64,000 nt of DNA from Candidatus Dechloromonas phosphorivorans (GCA_016714975.1 JADKBR010000005.1:62001-126000), one strand, 5' to 3'. Counted from the stretch's first letter, positions 37,846 to 47,676 are shown. A program made the numbers and translations. Notes: generated by a model from the sequence alone, not told the origin.

Positions 37846-38643
37846 TCATTCGCCGAAACGGCTCAGCCCGTCGAGGTCCAGGATGTCGATGCCAGCGTAT
37901 TCGCTGCGCACCAGGCCGGCGTCCTCGAGCGTCCGCAGCGCCTGATTTGCGCGCTGCCGGGATACGCCGGCAAGGTAACCCAGCTCTTCCTGCGAAATCT
38001 GCAGCAGGCGGCTGGTTCCCGGATAGAGGACCGGGTTGAACAGGCCGGCGAGAGAGCGGGCGATGCGGGCATCGGGGTCGAGCAGGCGCTCGTTCTCCAT
38101 CATGCCGATGAACTGGCCAAGGCGTTCGTTCAATTGTGTGATCAGATACCGGTTGAAGGCGATGCTGTGATCCATCAGCCACAGGAAAGTGCTGCGGTTC
38201 ATGAAGGCAACCCGAGTGGCGCGCAAGGCCATGACGTCGTACCGACGGGGCTCGTTCTTGAGCAGTGACCCTTCGCCGAACCAGCCGCCAGTGCTGATGC
38301 CAATCAAGGAGGTGGTTTTTCCGGTCGTCCAGAAGCTGGCCATCTTGCCCAGGCCATCGATGATCCCCATCCAGGCATCGACCGGGTCGCCCTTCATGCA
38401 GATGAAGGCGCCGGCGGCGAAAGCACGCTCGCATGTACCGTCAACTGCTCGGGACATTTCTGTCTCCGTCAGCGCTTGCCCCCACACGGAGGTCCGCAGC
38501 AGTTCCCCTGCATTCTGCAAAGTCTTTTTCCAAATGTCCGCCGGACGACAATTATAAGCTGGCGCTTTCCCTAAACTCCGCTGCGATGGTGAACCATTGC
38601 CGTTGTGCACTGCAAGGTTTACGTGGGCCGGCGCTTTGGACAC
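37846..38643 (-). CDS. Crp/Fnr-family transcriptional regulator
   Basis: The 265-residue protein has a cyclic-nucleotide-binding-like beta-barrel (about residues 50-165), a dimerisation helix and a winged helix-turn-helix (ISQEELGYLAGVSRQRANQALRTLEDAG without gaps is the recognition region, residues about 205-235). It lacks the FNR cysteine cluster, so direct oxygen sensing is unlikely; the ligand is unknown. The exact start is uncertain because the first 40 residues are not conserved-looking. It diverges from the acyl-CoA ligase and transporter cluster and may control it. Confidence 0.8.
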   Translation of the reverse strand: MSKAPAHVNLAVHNGNGSPSQRSLGKAPAYNCRPADIWKKTLQNAGELLRTSVWGQALTETEMSRAVDGTCERAFAAGAFICMKGDPVDAWMGIIDGLGKMASFWTTGKTTSLIGISTGGWFGEGSLLKNEPRRYDVMALRATRVAFMNRSTFLWLMDHSIAFNRYLITQLNERLGQFIGMMENERLLDPDARIARSLAGLFNPVLYPGTSRLLQISQEELGYLAGVSRQRANQALRTLEDAGLVRSEYAGIDILDLDGLSRFGE

Positions 38644-38701
38644 AATGCAGAATACACATTAGACCGTAGCCCGACGAGGCGCGGCGGAGAGGAGTCAAGG
38701 A

Positions 38702-40669
38702 ATGCCTTCTGAGGCTAGACCCGAGTCGCTTACTGGTCTGCACACGTTCCCGCGTCTGCTGCTCAATCACGCGAGGAGTCGTCCTGATGCTCCGGCGATG
38801 CGTGAAAAATACCTGGGGATCTGGCAGACCCTGTCTTGGGCCGAAGTTGCCGTACGGGTGCGGGCGCTCGCCTGCGGCCTTGCGGAGCTCGGCTTCAGGC
38901 GCGGCGACAACCTGGCCATCATCGGCGACAACCGGCCGCACCTTTACATGATGATGAGTGCTGCCCAAGCCTTGGGCGGGGTGCCGGTTCCGCTGTACCA
39001 GGATGCGGTGGCCAACGAGATGCTGTTCGTCATGCAGGATGCCGGCATCTGCTTCGCGGTCGTCGAGGACCAGGAGCAGGTCGACAAGTTGCTCGAAATC
39101 ATGCCACAGGTCGGCACGCTGGAACACATCATCTATGACGATGCACGCGGAATGCGGCACTACACCCAGCCCTTCCTGCACGACATCCAGGAACTGATCG
39201 AAATGGGGCGGATCCATGACCGTAACCATCCCGACGTCTTCGACAACGAAGTCAGCAAGGGTCATCACGATGACGTTTCGGTCATGCTCTACACGTCCGG
39301 GACGACCGGAAAGCCGAAAGGCGTCTGTCAGACGCACGCTGCGTTCATTTCTGCCGCCCAGGGCGGCGTGCAGGTCGACCGCATGAGCGGTGACGGCGAC
39401 ATCCTTTCCTACCTGCCGATGGCCTGGGTCGGCGATCATTTGTTCTCCTATGCCCAGGCACTCGTTGCCGGATTCACCATCAACTGCCCCGAGTCGGCCG
39501 AAACGGTCATGACCGACCTGCGCGAGATCGGCCCGACTTACTATTTTGCCCCGCCACGGGTCTTCGAGAGCCTGCTGACCTCCGTGATGATCCGCATGGA
39601 GGATGCCGGAAAGGTCAAGCAGAAGCTCTTCCATTATTTCATGGGCGTCGCCAAGCGCTGCGGCGGGGCCATTCTCGACGGCAAGCCGGTGGGCGTCAGC
39701 GATCGACTGATGTACTGGCTTGGCAATGTCCTGATTTACGGACCCTTGCGCAACGTGCTTGGCATGAGCCGCATCCGCGTGGCCTATACTGCCGGTGCGG
39801 CGATCGGCCCCGAACTCTTCGGTTTCTTCCGCTCGATCGGGATCAATCTCAAGCAACTCTATGGGCAGACAGAAACCTGCGCCTATGTCTGTCTGCAACC
39901 GGACGGTCAGGTCAAGTCGGATACCGTCGGCGCGCCGGCGCCGAGCGTCGAGATCAGGATCGCCGACAACGGCGAGGTGCTGGTCAAGGGGCCGATGCTG
40001 CTCAAGGGTTACTACAAGCGGCCGGACGCCACGGCCGAGTCGATCAATGCCGAAGGCTACTTCATGACCGGCGACGCAGGCTTTCTCGACGCCGACGGCC
40101 ATCTCAAGATCATCGACCGGGCCAAGGATGTCGGCAAGCTCTCCAGCGGCGCGATGTTCGCGCCCAACTACATCGAGAACAAGCTCAAGTTCTTCCAGCA
40201 CATCAAGGAAGTGGTCTGCTTCGGTCATGAGCGCGATATGGTCTGCGCCTTCATCAACATCGACGTCGGGGCGGTCGGCAACTGGGCCGAACGGCGCGGC
40301 ATCGCCTATTCGGGGTATACCGATCTGGCGGGCAAGCCGGAGGTGCTCGATCTGATCCGCGAGTGCGTCGAAAAGATCAATGCCGATCTGGTCCATGACG
40401 CGATGGTGGCGGACTCGCAGATTCACCGCTTCCTCGTGCTGCACAAGGAACTCGACCCGGACGACGATGAGCTGACGCGGACACGCAAGGTGCGCCGCAA
40501 CTTCGTCGCCGAGAAATACGGGGTGCTGATCGACGCGCTTTACGGTGGCAAGAGCAGCCAGTTCATCGAAACCGAGGTCAAGTTCGAGGAGGGCCGGCGC
40601 GGCAAGGTCTCGGCCGACCTGAAGATCATCGACGTGAAGACCTTTCCGGTCGTGAAAAAGGCAGCTTGA
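38702..40669 (+). CDS. AMP-dependent acyl-CoA synthetase (long-chain/aromatic type)
   Basis: The 655-residue ANL-superfamily ligase has the AMP-binding motif YTSGTTGKPKGV, the A5 motif YGQTETCA and the hinge region ITGDAGFLDADGHLKIIDRAKD-like sequence (FMTGDAGFLDADGHLKI). It activates a carboxylic acid to its CoA ester via acyl-AMP. The next gene starts over its stop codon and the cluster encodes a solute importer, so it likely activates the imported acid. Length and motifs resemble long-chain fatty-acid CoA ligases, but the substrate is not evident. Confidence 0.88.
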   Translation: MPSEARPESLTGLHTFPRLLLNHARSRPDAPAMREKYLGIWQTLSWAEVAVRVRALACGLAELGFRRGDNLAIIGDNRPHLYMMMSAAQALGGVPVPLYQDAVANEMLFVMQDAGICFAVVEDQEQVDKLLEIMPQVGTLEHIIYDDARGMRHYTQPFLHDIQELIEMGRIHDRNHPDVFDNEVSKGHHDDVSVMLYTSGTTGKPKGVCQTHAAFISAAQGGVQVDRMSGDGDILSYLPMAWVGDHLFSYAQALVAGFTINCPESAETVMTDLREIGPTYYFAPPRVFESLLTSVMIRMEDAGKVKQKLFHYFMGVAKRCGGAILDGKPVGVSDRLMYWLGNVLIYGPLRNVLGMSRIRVAYTAGAAIGPELFGFFRSIGINLKQLYGQTETCAYVCLQPDGQVKSDTVGAPAPSVEIRIADNGEVLVKGPMLLKGYYKRPDATAESINAEGYFMTGDAGFLDADGHLKIIDRAKDVGKLSSGAMFAPNYIENKLKFFQHIKEVVCFGHERDMVCAFINIDVGAVGNWAERRGIAYSGYTDLAGKPEVLDLIRECVEKINADLVHDAMVADSQIHRFLVLHKELDPDDDELTRTRKVRRNFVAEKYGVLIDALYGGKSSQFIETEVKFEEGRRGKVSADLKIIDVKTFPVVKKAA

Positions 40670-41454
40670 GCGTGAGCAAGGAGATCGGCGACGTCATTCT
40701 CGACCTGCAGAACATTTCGCTGCGTTTTGGTGGCGTCAAGGCGCTGAGCGATATTTCCTTCGATATCCGCGAGCATGAAATACGGGCCATCATTGGCCCC
40801 AACGGCGCCGGCAAGAGCTCGATGCTGAACGTGATCAACGGCGTTTACCATCCCCAGGAAGGCCGGATCATGTTCCGTGGCGAAGAGCGCACGCAGATGG
40901 ATCCGCACCTGGCGGCCCGTCACGGAATTTCCCGGACCTTCCAGAACATCGCGCTGTTCAAGGGCATGAGCGTCCTCGACAACATCATGACCGGCCGCAG
41001 TCTCAAGATGAAGAGCAACCTGCTGCTGCAGGCGATCTGGTGGGGACCGGCCCGCAACGAAGAGCTCGAACACCGGGCCAAGGTCGAGGAGATCATCGAC
41101 TTTCTCGAAATCCAGCACATCCGCAAGACGCCTGTGGGGCGCCTGCCATACGGGTTCCAGAAGCGCGTTGATCTCGGGCGCGCGCTGGCCATGGAACCGC
41201 AGATCCTGCTGCTCGACGAGCCGATGGCTGGCATGAACGTCGAGGAAAAGCAGGACATGTGCCGCTTCATTCTCGATGTCAACGACCAGTTCGGGACGAC
41301 CATCGTCCTCATCGAACACGACATGGGAGTCGTCATGGACATTTCGGACCGCGTGGTCGTTCTCGACTACGGCAGAAAGATCGGCGATGGCGACCCGGAT
41401 GAAGTTCGTTCCAGCCCCGAGGTCATCAAGGCCTACCTCGGTGCGGGCCATTAA
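40666..41454 (+). CDS. Branched-chain/aromatic-acid type ABC transporter ATP-binding protein (LivG-like)
   Basis: The ATPase of about 262 residues has Walker A GPNGAGKSS, the Q-loop, a signature LPYGFQKRVDLGRALA, Walker B ILLLDEP and the LivG-type motif AGMNVEEKQD. It would energise import together with the LivF-like subunit at 44967. The start is TTG 40666 overlapping the ligase stop, or GTG 40672. The long insertion between Q-loop and signature is typical of LivG. Confidence 0.9.
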   Translation: MSVSKEIGDVILDLQNISLRFGGVKALSDISFDIREHEIRAIIGPNGAGKSSMLNVINGVYHPQEGRIMFRGEERTQMDPHLAARHGISRTFQNIALFKGMSVLDNIMTGRSLKMKSNLLLQAIWWGPARNEELEHRAKVEEIIDFLEIQHIRKTPVGRLPYGFQKRVDLGRALAMEPQILLLDEPMAGMNVEEKQDMCRFILDVNDQFGTTIVLIEHDMGVVMDISDRVVVLDYGRKIGDGDPDEVRSSPEVIKAYLGAGH

Positions 41455-41463
41455 GCGGAGCGG

Positions 41464-42396
41464 ATGATGGCATTCTTTCTCGAAACACTGATCGGCGGCC
41501 TGATGGCCGGCATGCTCTACTCGCTGGTGGCGCTCGGGTTCGTGCTGATCTACAAGGCCTCCGGTGTCTTCAATTTTGCGCAGGGAGCGATGGTTCTTTT
41601 CGCGGCGCTGGCGATGGCGCGCTTTTCGGAATGGATCGGGGCGCTGCTCGGTGGAGATAGCCTGGTGCTGGCCAATATCCTTGCCTTCCTGGCGGCGGGT
41701 GTCGTGATGTTCGTCGTTGCCTGGGTCATCGAACGCCTGGTGCTGCGCAACCTGGTCAATCAGGAAGGGGCGACCCTGTTGATGGCGACCCTCGGCATCG
41801 CCTACGTTCTCGAAGGCATCGGCCAGACTCTCTTTGGCAGCGAGATCTACAAGATCGACGTCGGCATGCCAAAGGATCCGGTCATGATGCTGGAAAGCGT
41901 CTTCGAAGGCGGTATCCTGATCAACAAGGAGGATTTCTACGCGGCATTGATTGCCGCCGTTCTCGTCCTCCTGCTCACTCTCTTCTTCCAGAAGACGTCG
42001 ACCGGCCGCGCCCTGCGCGCCGTCGCCGATGACCACCAGGCGGCGCTGTCGATCGGCATCCCGCTCAACCGGATCTGGGTCATCGTCTGGTGCGTCGCCG
42101 GTGTCGTGGCGCTGGTTGCGGGCATCATCTGGGGCTCGAAGCTCGGCGTCCAGTTCTCGCTGGCAACGGTGGCGATGCGCGCCTTGCCGGTCGTCATCCT
42201 CGGCGGGTTGACCTCGGTTCCCGGCGCCATTCTCGGCGGGCTGATCATCGGTGTCGGCGAAAAATTGTCAGAGGTTTACATCGGCCCGATGGTCGGTGGC
42301 GGCATCGAGATCTGGTTCGCGTACATGCTGGCCCTCGTCTTCCTGCTGTTCAGGCCGCAGGGCCTGTTCGGCGAGAAGATCATCGACCGCGTGTAA
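41464..42396 (+). CDS. ABC transporter permease, LivH-like
   Basis: The 310-residue membrane protein has about eight hydrophobic segments and the family motifs LYSLVALGFVLIYKASGVFNFAQG (residues about 19-42, first part LYSLVALGFVLIYK) and the cytoplasmic coupling EAA-like region near SIGIPLNRIW. It forms the pore with the LivM-like protein encoded next. A second ATG follows immediately at 41467. Confidence 0.9.
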   Translation: MMAFFLETLIGGLMAGMLYSLVALGFVLIYKASGVFNFAQGAMVLFAALAMARFSEWIGALLGGDSLVLANILAFLAAGVVMFVVAWVIERLVLRNLVNQEGATLLMATLGIAYVLEGIGQTLFGSEIYKIDVGMPKDPVMMLESVFEGGILINKEDFYAALIAAVLVLLLTLFFQKTSTGRALRAVADDHQAALSIGIPLNRIWVIVWCVAGVVALVAGIIWGSKLGVQFSLATVAMRALPVVILGGLTSVPGAILGGLIIGVGEKLSEVYIGPMVGGGIEIWFAYMLALVFLLFRPQGLFGEKIIDRV

Positions 42397-42411
42397 TTCA
42401 GGAGAAGCAAC

Positions 42412-43488
42412 GTGATCTACCGCGAAAATGGCCAGTTCAAGACCTCCTACGGGGCTGACCAACAGATATTTCCGATTGCCCAGGACCGCTATCTGGTCCT
42501 GGCGATCATCGCCTTCGCCTTTGTCGGTGTCCCCTTTCTGGCTGACGAGTATTTTTTCCGCGCCATCCTGATTCCCTTCCTGATCCTGTCGCTGGCCGCG
42601 CTCGGGGTCAATCTGCTGGTCGGCTATTGCGGCCAGATCACGCTGGGCGCGGGCGCCTTCATGGCGATCGGCGCCTATGCCGCCTACAATTTCCTGATTC
42701 GCGTCCCGCACATGCCGTTGCTCGTCGCGTTGCTGCTCGGTGGCTTGACGGCGGCAGGGATGGGGGTCGTGTTTGGCATTCCCAGCCTGCGCGTGCGCGG
42801 GCTCTATCTGGCGGTGGCCACGCTTGCCGCGCAGTTCGTCGCCGACTGGGCCTTCCTGCGTGTCAAGTGGTTCACCAACGATTCATCCTCCGGTTCGGTG
42901 TCGGTGTCCGGTCTTCAGGTCTTCGGCTTGCCGGTCGAATCGCCGGTCGAGAAATATCTTTTCTGTCTGATGTTGCTGGTCGTGTTTGCCCTGGCGGCGA
43001 AAAACCTGACGCGCGCCTCGATCGGGCGGCAGTGGATGGCGATCCGTGACATGGACGTGGCGGCCGAGGTGATCGGTATCCGCCCGATGTGGGCCAAGCT
43101 CTCCGCCTTCGCCGTAAGTTCGTTTTTCGTCGGCGTAGCTGGCGCGCTGTGGGGCTTTGTCCATCTCGGCTCATGGGAGCCGGCCGCGTTCTCGGTCGAC
43201 CGCTCGTTCCAGCTGCTCTTCATGGTCATCATCGGCGGCATGGGGTCGATTGTTGGCAGCTTCTTCGGTGCTGCCTTCATTGTCATCCTGCCGATCTTCC
43301 TCAGCCAGTTCCTGCCGGCGCTCGGGGCGCTGGTCGGGGTTACCGTTTCCACCACCGCGGCTTCGCACGCGGAACTGATAATCTTCGGGGCGCTGATTGT
43401 CTTTTTCCTGATCGTCGAGCCCCATGGTCTCGCCCGGCTCTGGGTGACGGCGAAGGAGAAGTTGCGACTCTGGCCGTTCCCGCATTAG
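42412..43488 (+). CDS. ABC transporter permease, LivM-like
   Basis: The 358-residue permease has about nine membrane segments and the LivM signature GYCGQITLGAGAFMAIGAYA. It begins with GTG 42412 preceded by AGGAG at 42400-42404. An internal IGRQWMAIRDMDVAAEVIGI segment is the predicted contact with the ATPase. It is the partner of the LivH-like permease upstream. Confidence 0.9.
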   Translation: MIYRENGQFKTSYGADQQIFPIAQDRYLVLAIIAFAFVGVPFLADEYFFRAILIPFLILSLAALGVNLLVGYCGQITLGAGAFMAIGAYAAYNFLIRVPHMPLLVALLLGGLTAAGMGVVFGIPSLRVRGLYLAVATLAAQFVADWAFLRVKWFTNDSSSGSVSVSGLQVFGLPVESPVEKYLFCLMLLVVFALAAKNLTRASIGRQWMAIRDMDVAAEVIGIRPMWAKLSAFAVSSFFVGVAGALWGFVHLGSWEPAAFSVDRSFQLLFMVIIGGMGSIVGSFFGAAFIVILPIFLSQFLPALGALVGVTVSTTAASHAELIIFGALIVFFLIVEPHGLARLWVTAKEKLRLWPFPH

Positions 43489-43577
43489 TGCCAGCCCTTG
43501 GGCCTTTGGCAGTGACCGGGCTGAATCCTTAACCAACCGCAAGTGCATTACCAATCCACATTCTGGAGGAGACATAG

Positions 43578-44915
43578 ATGAAAATTCGCTCGCTTGCTCT
43601 GGCCGTTTCCCTGGCCGCCATCGGCATCACCGCGACCCTCACCGCGCCTGCCGCCTTCGCCCAGGCCAAGGAACAGTTCTTCCCGGTTCTGGTCTATCGT
43701 ACCGGCGCCTATGCGCCCAACGGCACACCGTGGGCCAACGGCTATGTCGATTACCTGAAGCTGGTCAACGCCAAGGGCGGCATCAACGGCGTCAAGATCA
43801 GTTTCGAAGAATGCGAATTCGGCTACGCGACCGACCGCGGCGTCGAATGCTACGAGCGCCTGAAAGGCAAGAACGGCGGCGCCACTCTGTTCCAGCCGCT
43901 GTCCACGGGGGTGACCTTCGCCCTCACCGACAAGGCGCCGGTGGACAAGATTCCGCTGATCACCGCCGGCTACGGCCGCAGCGAGTCGCAGGACGGCTCG
44001 GTGTTCGCCTGGAACTTTCCGCTGCTTGGAACCTACTGGGTCGGCGCCGACGTCGCCATCCAGGCACTGGCGAAGAAGGAAGGCGGACTCGACAAGCTGA
44101 AGGGCAAAAAGATCACGCTCGTCTATCACGATAGCCCATATGGCAAGGAGCCGATTGCGCTGTTGCAGGAGCGGGCCAAAATGCACGGCTTCACACTGAC
44201 GCTGCTGCCGGTCGCGCATCCGGGCGTGGAGCAGAAGGCGACCTGGTTGCAGATCCGGCAGAACCGTCCCGACTATGTCCTGCTCTGGGGCTGGGGCGTC
44301 ATGAACTCGACAGCGCTCAAGGAAGCACAGGCCACCGGTTTCCCGCGCGACAAGATGTATGGCATCTGGTGGGCAGGGGCCGAACCCGATGTCAAGGACG
44401 TCGCCGACGGTGCCAAGGGTTACAACGCGCTGGCTCTGCAGCACAGCGCGGAACCGCAGAGCAAGATCGTCAAGGATGTTCTCGACACGCTCTACGCCAA
44501 GGGGCAGGGTAGCGGCGAAAAGGCCGACGTCGGCAGCGTGCTCTACATGCGCGGCCTGATCTCGGCGATGCTCGGGGTCGAGGGCGTGCGTAAGGCGCAG
44601 GAGCGCTATGGCAAGGGCAAGGTCATGACCGGCGAACAGACACGCTGGGGCCTGGAGAACCTCAATCTCGACCAGAAAACGCTCGACGCGATGGGCTTCG
44701 CCGGTGTCATGCGCCCGGTGCTGACCTCCTGTCTGGACCACATGGGGTCTTCCTGGGTGCGCATTCAGTCGTGGGATGGCAGCAAGTGGGTGGTCGGCTC
44801 GGAGTGGTACCAGGCCGACGACAAACTGCTGCGTGGCATGGTGCTGAACGGCTCGCGCAAGTATGCCGAGGAGAAGAAGATCACGCCGCGTACGCCCGAG
44901 CAGTGCAAGATTTGA
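43578..44915 (+). CDS. ABC transporter periplasmic substrate-binding protein (LivJ/LivK-like)
   Basis: The 445-residue protein has a Sec signal peptide (cleavage expected after APAAFA, about residue 30) and a type I periplasmic-binding fold (SYGRSESQDGS, LVYHDSPYGKEPI). It is longer than amino-acid-binding LivJ (about 370 residues) and belongs to the subgroup encoded with acyl-CoA ligases, probably binding aromatic or aliphatic acids. An AGGAGG site precedes the ATG. A stem-loop at 44924-44947 follows. Confidence 0.88.
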   Translation: MKIRSLALAVSLAAIGITATLTAPAAFAQAKEQFFPVLVYRTGAYAPNGTPWANGYVDYLKLVNAKGGINGVKISFEECEFGYATDRGVECYERLKGKNGGATLFQPLSTGVTFALTDKAPVDKIPLITAGYGRSESQDGSVFAWNFPLLGTYWVGADVAIQALAKKEGGLDKLKGKKITLVYHDSPYGKEPIALLQERAKMHGFTLTLLPVAHPGVEQKATWLQIRQNRPDYVLLWGWGVMNSTALKEAQATGFPRDKMYGIWWAGAEPDVKDVADGAKGYNALALQHSAEPQSKIVKDVLDTLYAKGQGSGEKADVGSVLYMRGLISAMLGVEGVRKAQERYGKGKVMTGEQTRWGLENLNLDQKTLDAMGFAGVMRPVLTSCLDHMGSSWVRIQSWDGSKWVVGSEWYQADDKLLRGMVLNGSRKYAEEKKITPRTPEQCKI

Positions 44916-44923
44916 CGTGAGTC

Positions 44924-44947
44924 GCCCCGTGCCGCGAGGTGCGGGGC
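44924..44947 (+). other. Stem-loop between binding-protein and ATPase genes
   Basis: GCCCCG (44924-44929) pairs with CGGGGC (44942-44947), extendable by two G-U pairs, with an 8-base loop and no T-run. It may stabilise the upstream mRNA so that more binding protein is made. Confidence 0.35.
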
Positions 44948-44966
44948 ACCGCTTTCAGGAATCGAC

Positions 44967-45779
44967 ATGACTGCCGCCAACATCTTCCTCAACGTCAATA
45001 GCGTCGAGGTCATCTACAACCACGTGATCCTGGTGCTCAAGGGAGTTTCCTTCAACGTGCCGGAGGGCAGCATCGTCGCGCTGCTCGGCGGCAACGGGGC
45101 CGGCAAGACGACGACGCTGCGCGCGGTCAGCAATCTACTGCACGGCGAGCGCGGCGAGGTGACCAAGGGATCGATCGAACTCAAGGGCGAGCGTGTCGAG
45201 GCGCTGACCCCGGCCGATCTGGTCAAGCGCGGCGTCGTGCAGGTGATGGAGGGTCGGCACTGTTTCGGCCACCTGACCATCGAAGAAAATCTGTTGACCG
45301 GCGCCTACACCCGAACCGACGGCAAGGGCGCCGTCGCGGCGACGCTGGAAAAGGTCTACGACTACTTTCCGCGCCTCAAGACGCGGCGCACCGGCCAGGC
45401 TGCCTACACCTCGGGCGGCGAGCAGCAGATGTGCGCGATCGGTCGCGCGCTGATGGCCAACCCGAAGATGGTCCTGCTTGACGAGCCGTCGATGGGCCTG
45501 GCGCCGCAGATCGTCGAGGAGGTGTTCGAGATCGTCAAGGACCTCAACCAGCGCGAGAAGGTCACCGTCCTGCTGGCCGAGCAGAACACCGGCATCGCCC
45601 TGCGCTATGCCGACTTTGGCTACATTCTGGAAAACGGCCGGGTCGTCATGGAAGGTTCGGCCGAGGATCTGCGCAGCAATGAGGACGTCAAGGAGTTCTA
45701 CCTCGGCCTGTCGTCCGCCGGGCGCAAGTCGTTCAAGGACGTCAAGCACTATCGTCGCCGCAAGCGCTGGCTCTCTTGA
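44967..45779 (+). CDS. Branched-chain/aromatic-acid type ABC transporter ATP-binding protein (LivF-like)
   Basis: The 270-residue ATPase has Walker A GGNGAGKTTT, signature TSGGEQQMCAIGRALM, Walker B VLLDEPSMGLAP and the LivF-type AEQNTGIAL. It is the second ATPase of the importer. The C terminus is about 25 residues longer than usual, basic and ends YRRRKRWLS. Confidence 0.9.
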   Translation: MTAANIFLNVNSVEVIYNHVILVLKGVSFNVPEGSIVALLGGNGAGKTTTLRAVSNLLHGERGEVTKGSIELKGERVEALTPADLVKRGVVQVMEGRHCFGHLTIEENLLTGAYTRTDGKGAVAATLEKVYDYFPRLKTRRTGQAAYTSGGEQQMCAIGRALMANPKMVLLDEPSMGLAPQIVEEVFEIVKDLNQREKVTVLLAEQNTGIALRYADFGYILENGRVVMEGSAEDLRSNEDVKEFYLGLSSAGRKSFKDVKHYRRRKRWLS

Positions 45780-45935
45780 GGTTGCAGTGCGCCGTTCAGG
45801 GCGGCGTTGTCGCGGGGCTTGTTTGCAGGAAGCAAACGGCGCCCCGCTCCGCCTTGCCCCGAGCGGCTACTTTGCAACCCCCGGCGGCCGAATTGGAACG
45901 TGTTGCGGTCGACCGCGAAAAAACGGAGAAAACCG

Positions 45936-47165
45936 ATGAGTTTCTACGACCCGCTCGAAACCCGTGACCCGGCCGAGCGCGAAGATGACCTGATGGACAA
46001 GCTGGCGCGCCAGGTCGCGCATGCCAAGGAAACGACGTCGCACTATTTTCACCTGCTGGCGGGGATCAATCCGTTCGAGGTGGTGACCCGCGACGCCCTG
46101 GCGCGACTGCCGCTGACGCGCAAGCGCGAACTGATGGAATTGCAGAAGAAATCGCCACCCTTCGGCGGGCTGAATTCGCTGCCGCGGCGCAACGCAAGTC
46201 GGGTGTTCGCTTCGCCGGGCCCGATCTACGAGATGCAGGGCAAGGATCTCGATCCCTGGCGCATGGCACGCGTGCTCTATGCCGCCGGTTTCCGCAACGG
46301 CGACCTGATCCACAACTGCTTCTCGTATCATTTGACGCCCGGTGCCTTCATCTTCGAGGGCGGGGCGCGCAAGCTCGGCTGTTCTGTGTTCCCCGGCGGC
46401 ACCGGGCAGACTGAGCAACAGGTTCAGGCGATTGCCGATCTGAGGCCCGAAGGCTATGTCGGGACGCCATCGTTCCTGCGCATCATCGTCGAGAAAGCAG
46501 AAGAGATCGGCGCCGATGTCAGCTCGCTGAGCAAGGCCTGCGTCTCCGGTGAAGCCTTGCCCGGCGTGACCCGCGAGTGGCTGCGCGAGCGCGGCATCAC
46601 GGTCCGCCAGTGCTATGCGACCGCCGACATCGGGGCGATAGCTTACGAGACCGAGGCCGAGGAAGGCCTGGTCGTCGAGGAGGAACTCCTGGTCGAGATC
46701 GTCCGCCCGGGCACCGGCGATCCGGTCGATCCGGGCGAAGTCGGCGAGGTCGTCGTCACGACCTTCAGCCCGGATTACCCGCTGATCCGCTTCGCCACCG
46801 GTGATCTGTCCGCCTTCATGCCCGGCCGCTCACCCTGCGGGCGCAGCAACGTCCGGCTCAAGGGCTGGATGGGGCGCGCCGATCAGACGACCAAGATCAA
46901 GGGCATGTTCGTCCATCCCGAGCAGGTTGCCGACCTGGCTCGGCGCCATCCGGAAATCCACTGCATGCGGCTGGTCGTCGACAATCCCGGCGGGCAGGAT
47001 CGCATGGTCCTGCACTGCGAAATCGAAGCCGGCAGCGAGGCGCTCGACAAGGCGGTTGCGAGCAGTCTGCGCGAAGTCACCAAGCTGCGCGGCGACGTGG
47101 CCTTCTGTGCTCCCGGGGGCCTGGCGAACGACGGCAAGGTGATCGAGGATCGCCGCGTCTACTGA
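45936..47165 (+). CDS. Phenylacetate-CoA ligase-family enzyme (PaaK-like)
   Basis: The 409-residue protein resembles PaaK-type adenylate-forming ligases: ASPGPIYEMQGKD in place of the usual SSGT loop, GTPSFLRIIVEKAEEIG, a YATADIGAIAYE motif corresponding to the A5 region, and the C-terminal lid domain starting near WMGRADQTTKIKGMF. It probably activates an aromatic carboxylate. ATG 45936 with GGAGAA at 45925-45930 is the start; the open frame extends upstream without a site. It lies in the transporter cluster beside another CoA ligase. Confidence 0.85.
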   Translation: MSFYDPLETRDPAEREDDLMDKLARQVAHAKETTSHYFHLLAGINPFEVVTRDALARLPLTRKRELMELQKKSPPFGGLNSLPRRNASRVFASPGPIYEMQGKDLDPWRMARVLYAAGFRNGDLIHNCFSYHLTPGAFIFEGGARKLGCSVFPGGTGQTEQQVQAIADLRPEGYVGTPSFLRIIVEKAEEIGADVSSLSKACVSGEALPGVTREWLRERGITVRQCYATADIGAIAYETEAEEGLVVEEELLVEIVRPGTGDPVDPGEVGEVVVTTFSPDYPLIRFATGDLSAFMPGRSPCGRSNVRLKGWMGRADQTTKIKGMFVHPEQVADLARRHPEIHCMRLVVDNPGGQDRMVLHCEIEAGSEALDKAVASSLREVTKLRGDVAFCAPGGLANDGKVIEDRRVY

Positions 47166-47181
47166 TCCGGTCTTGCTGCCG

Positions 47182-47676
47182 ATGCGTTTCGTCGCGGTCA
47201 TTCTGGCGCTGGCGGCAGCAGGTGCCACGGCCGGCGCTGCCGAGCTGCGGCCTTCGGCAAGGCTGGTCGAGGCTGATCCCGAGGCCTGGCGGGCAGGCCG
47301 CTGCGTGATCTACAGGGAGAGCAATCCCGGCGTGGCCGATGCCGCGTTCTACGTCAAGGGCCGCATCGTGGCTGCGGACGTGCAGACTCGGCGCCTGTCG
47401 CTGTGTCCGCAGGTTTCGGGAAGGAGTATCGAGCAGTACACGCGCGAGGAATTCAACCGCCTGGTGCTGACTCATCCCTGCGTATCGTCCGACAATTACG
47501 CACGTGATGTGCAGTTGGCTATGATCCGCTTGTGCGTCGAGCGGTGGGAAACGCCGTTTGCACGGCGGGCCGCCAATGCCGGGCGGCTCTATCGTGGCAT
47601 GTTCATCGACACGAACCTGAAAGAAGGCATGGAAATCGAACTCGAAGCCGATCTGCTCGGCGCCTGCGAAGAATGA
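47182..47676 (+). CDS. Secreted hypothetical protein, cysteine-containing
   Basis: From ATG 47182 this is a 164-residue protein with a clear signal peptide (MRFVAVILALAAAGATAGAA). The mature part has five cysteines (for example CVIYRE, LCPQ, HPC, LCVERW, GACEE), compatible with disulfides in the periplasm. I recognise no family. It sits between the PaaK-like ligase (16 bases upstream) and the CaiB-type gene (four-base overlap), so it belongs to the same transcript and may help with uptake or binding of the substrate; this is an inference. Confidence 0.7.
   Translation: MRFVAVILALAAAGATAGAAELRPSARLVEADPEAWRAGRCVIYRESNPGVADAAFYVKGRIVAADVQTRRLSLCPQVSGRSIEQYTREEFNRLVLTHPCVSSDNYARDVQLAMIRLCVERWETPFARRAANAGRLYRGMFIDTNLKEGMEIELEADLLGACEE

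Noticed and set aside
38552..40444. A 630-codon minus-strand frame opposite the acyl-CoA ligase
   Set aside because: The plus-strand ligase has complete family motifs; the antisense frame has none and shows shadow-frame composition.
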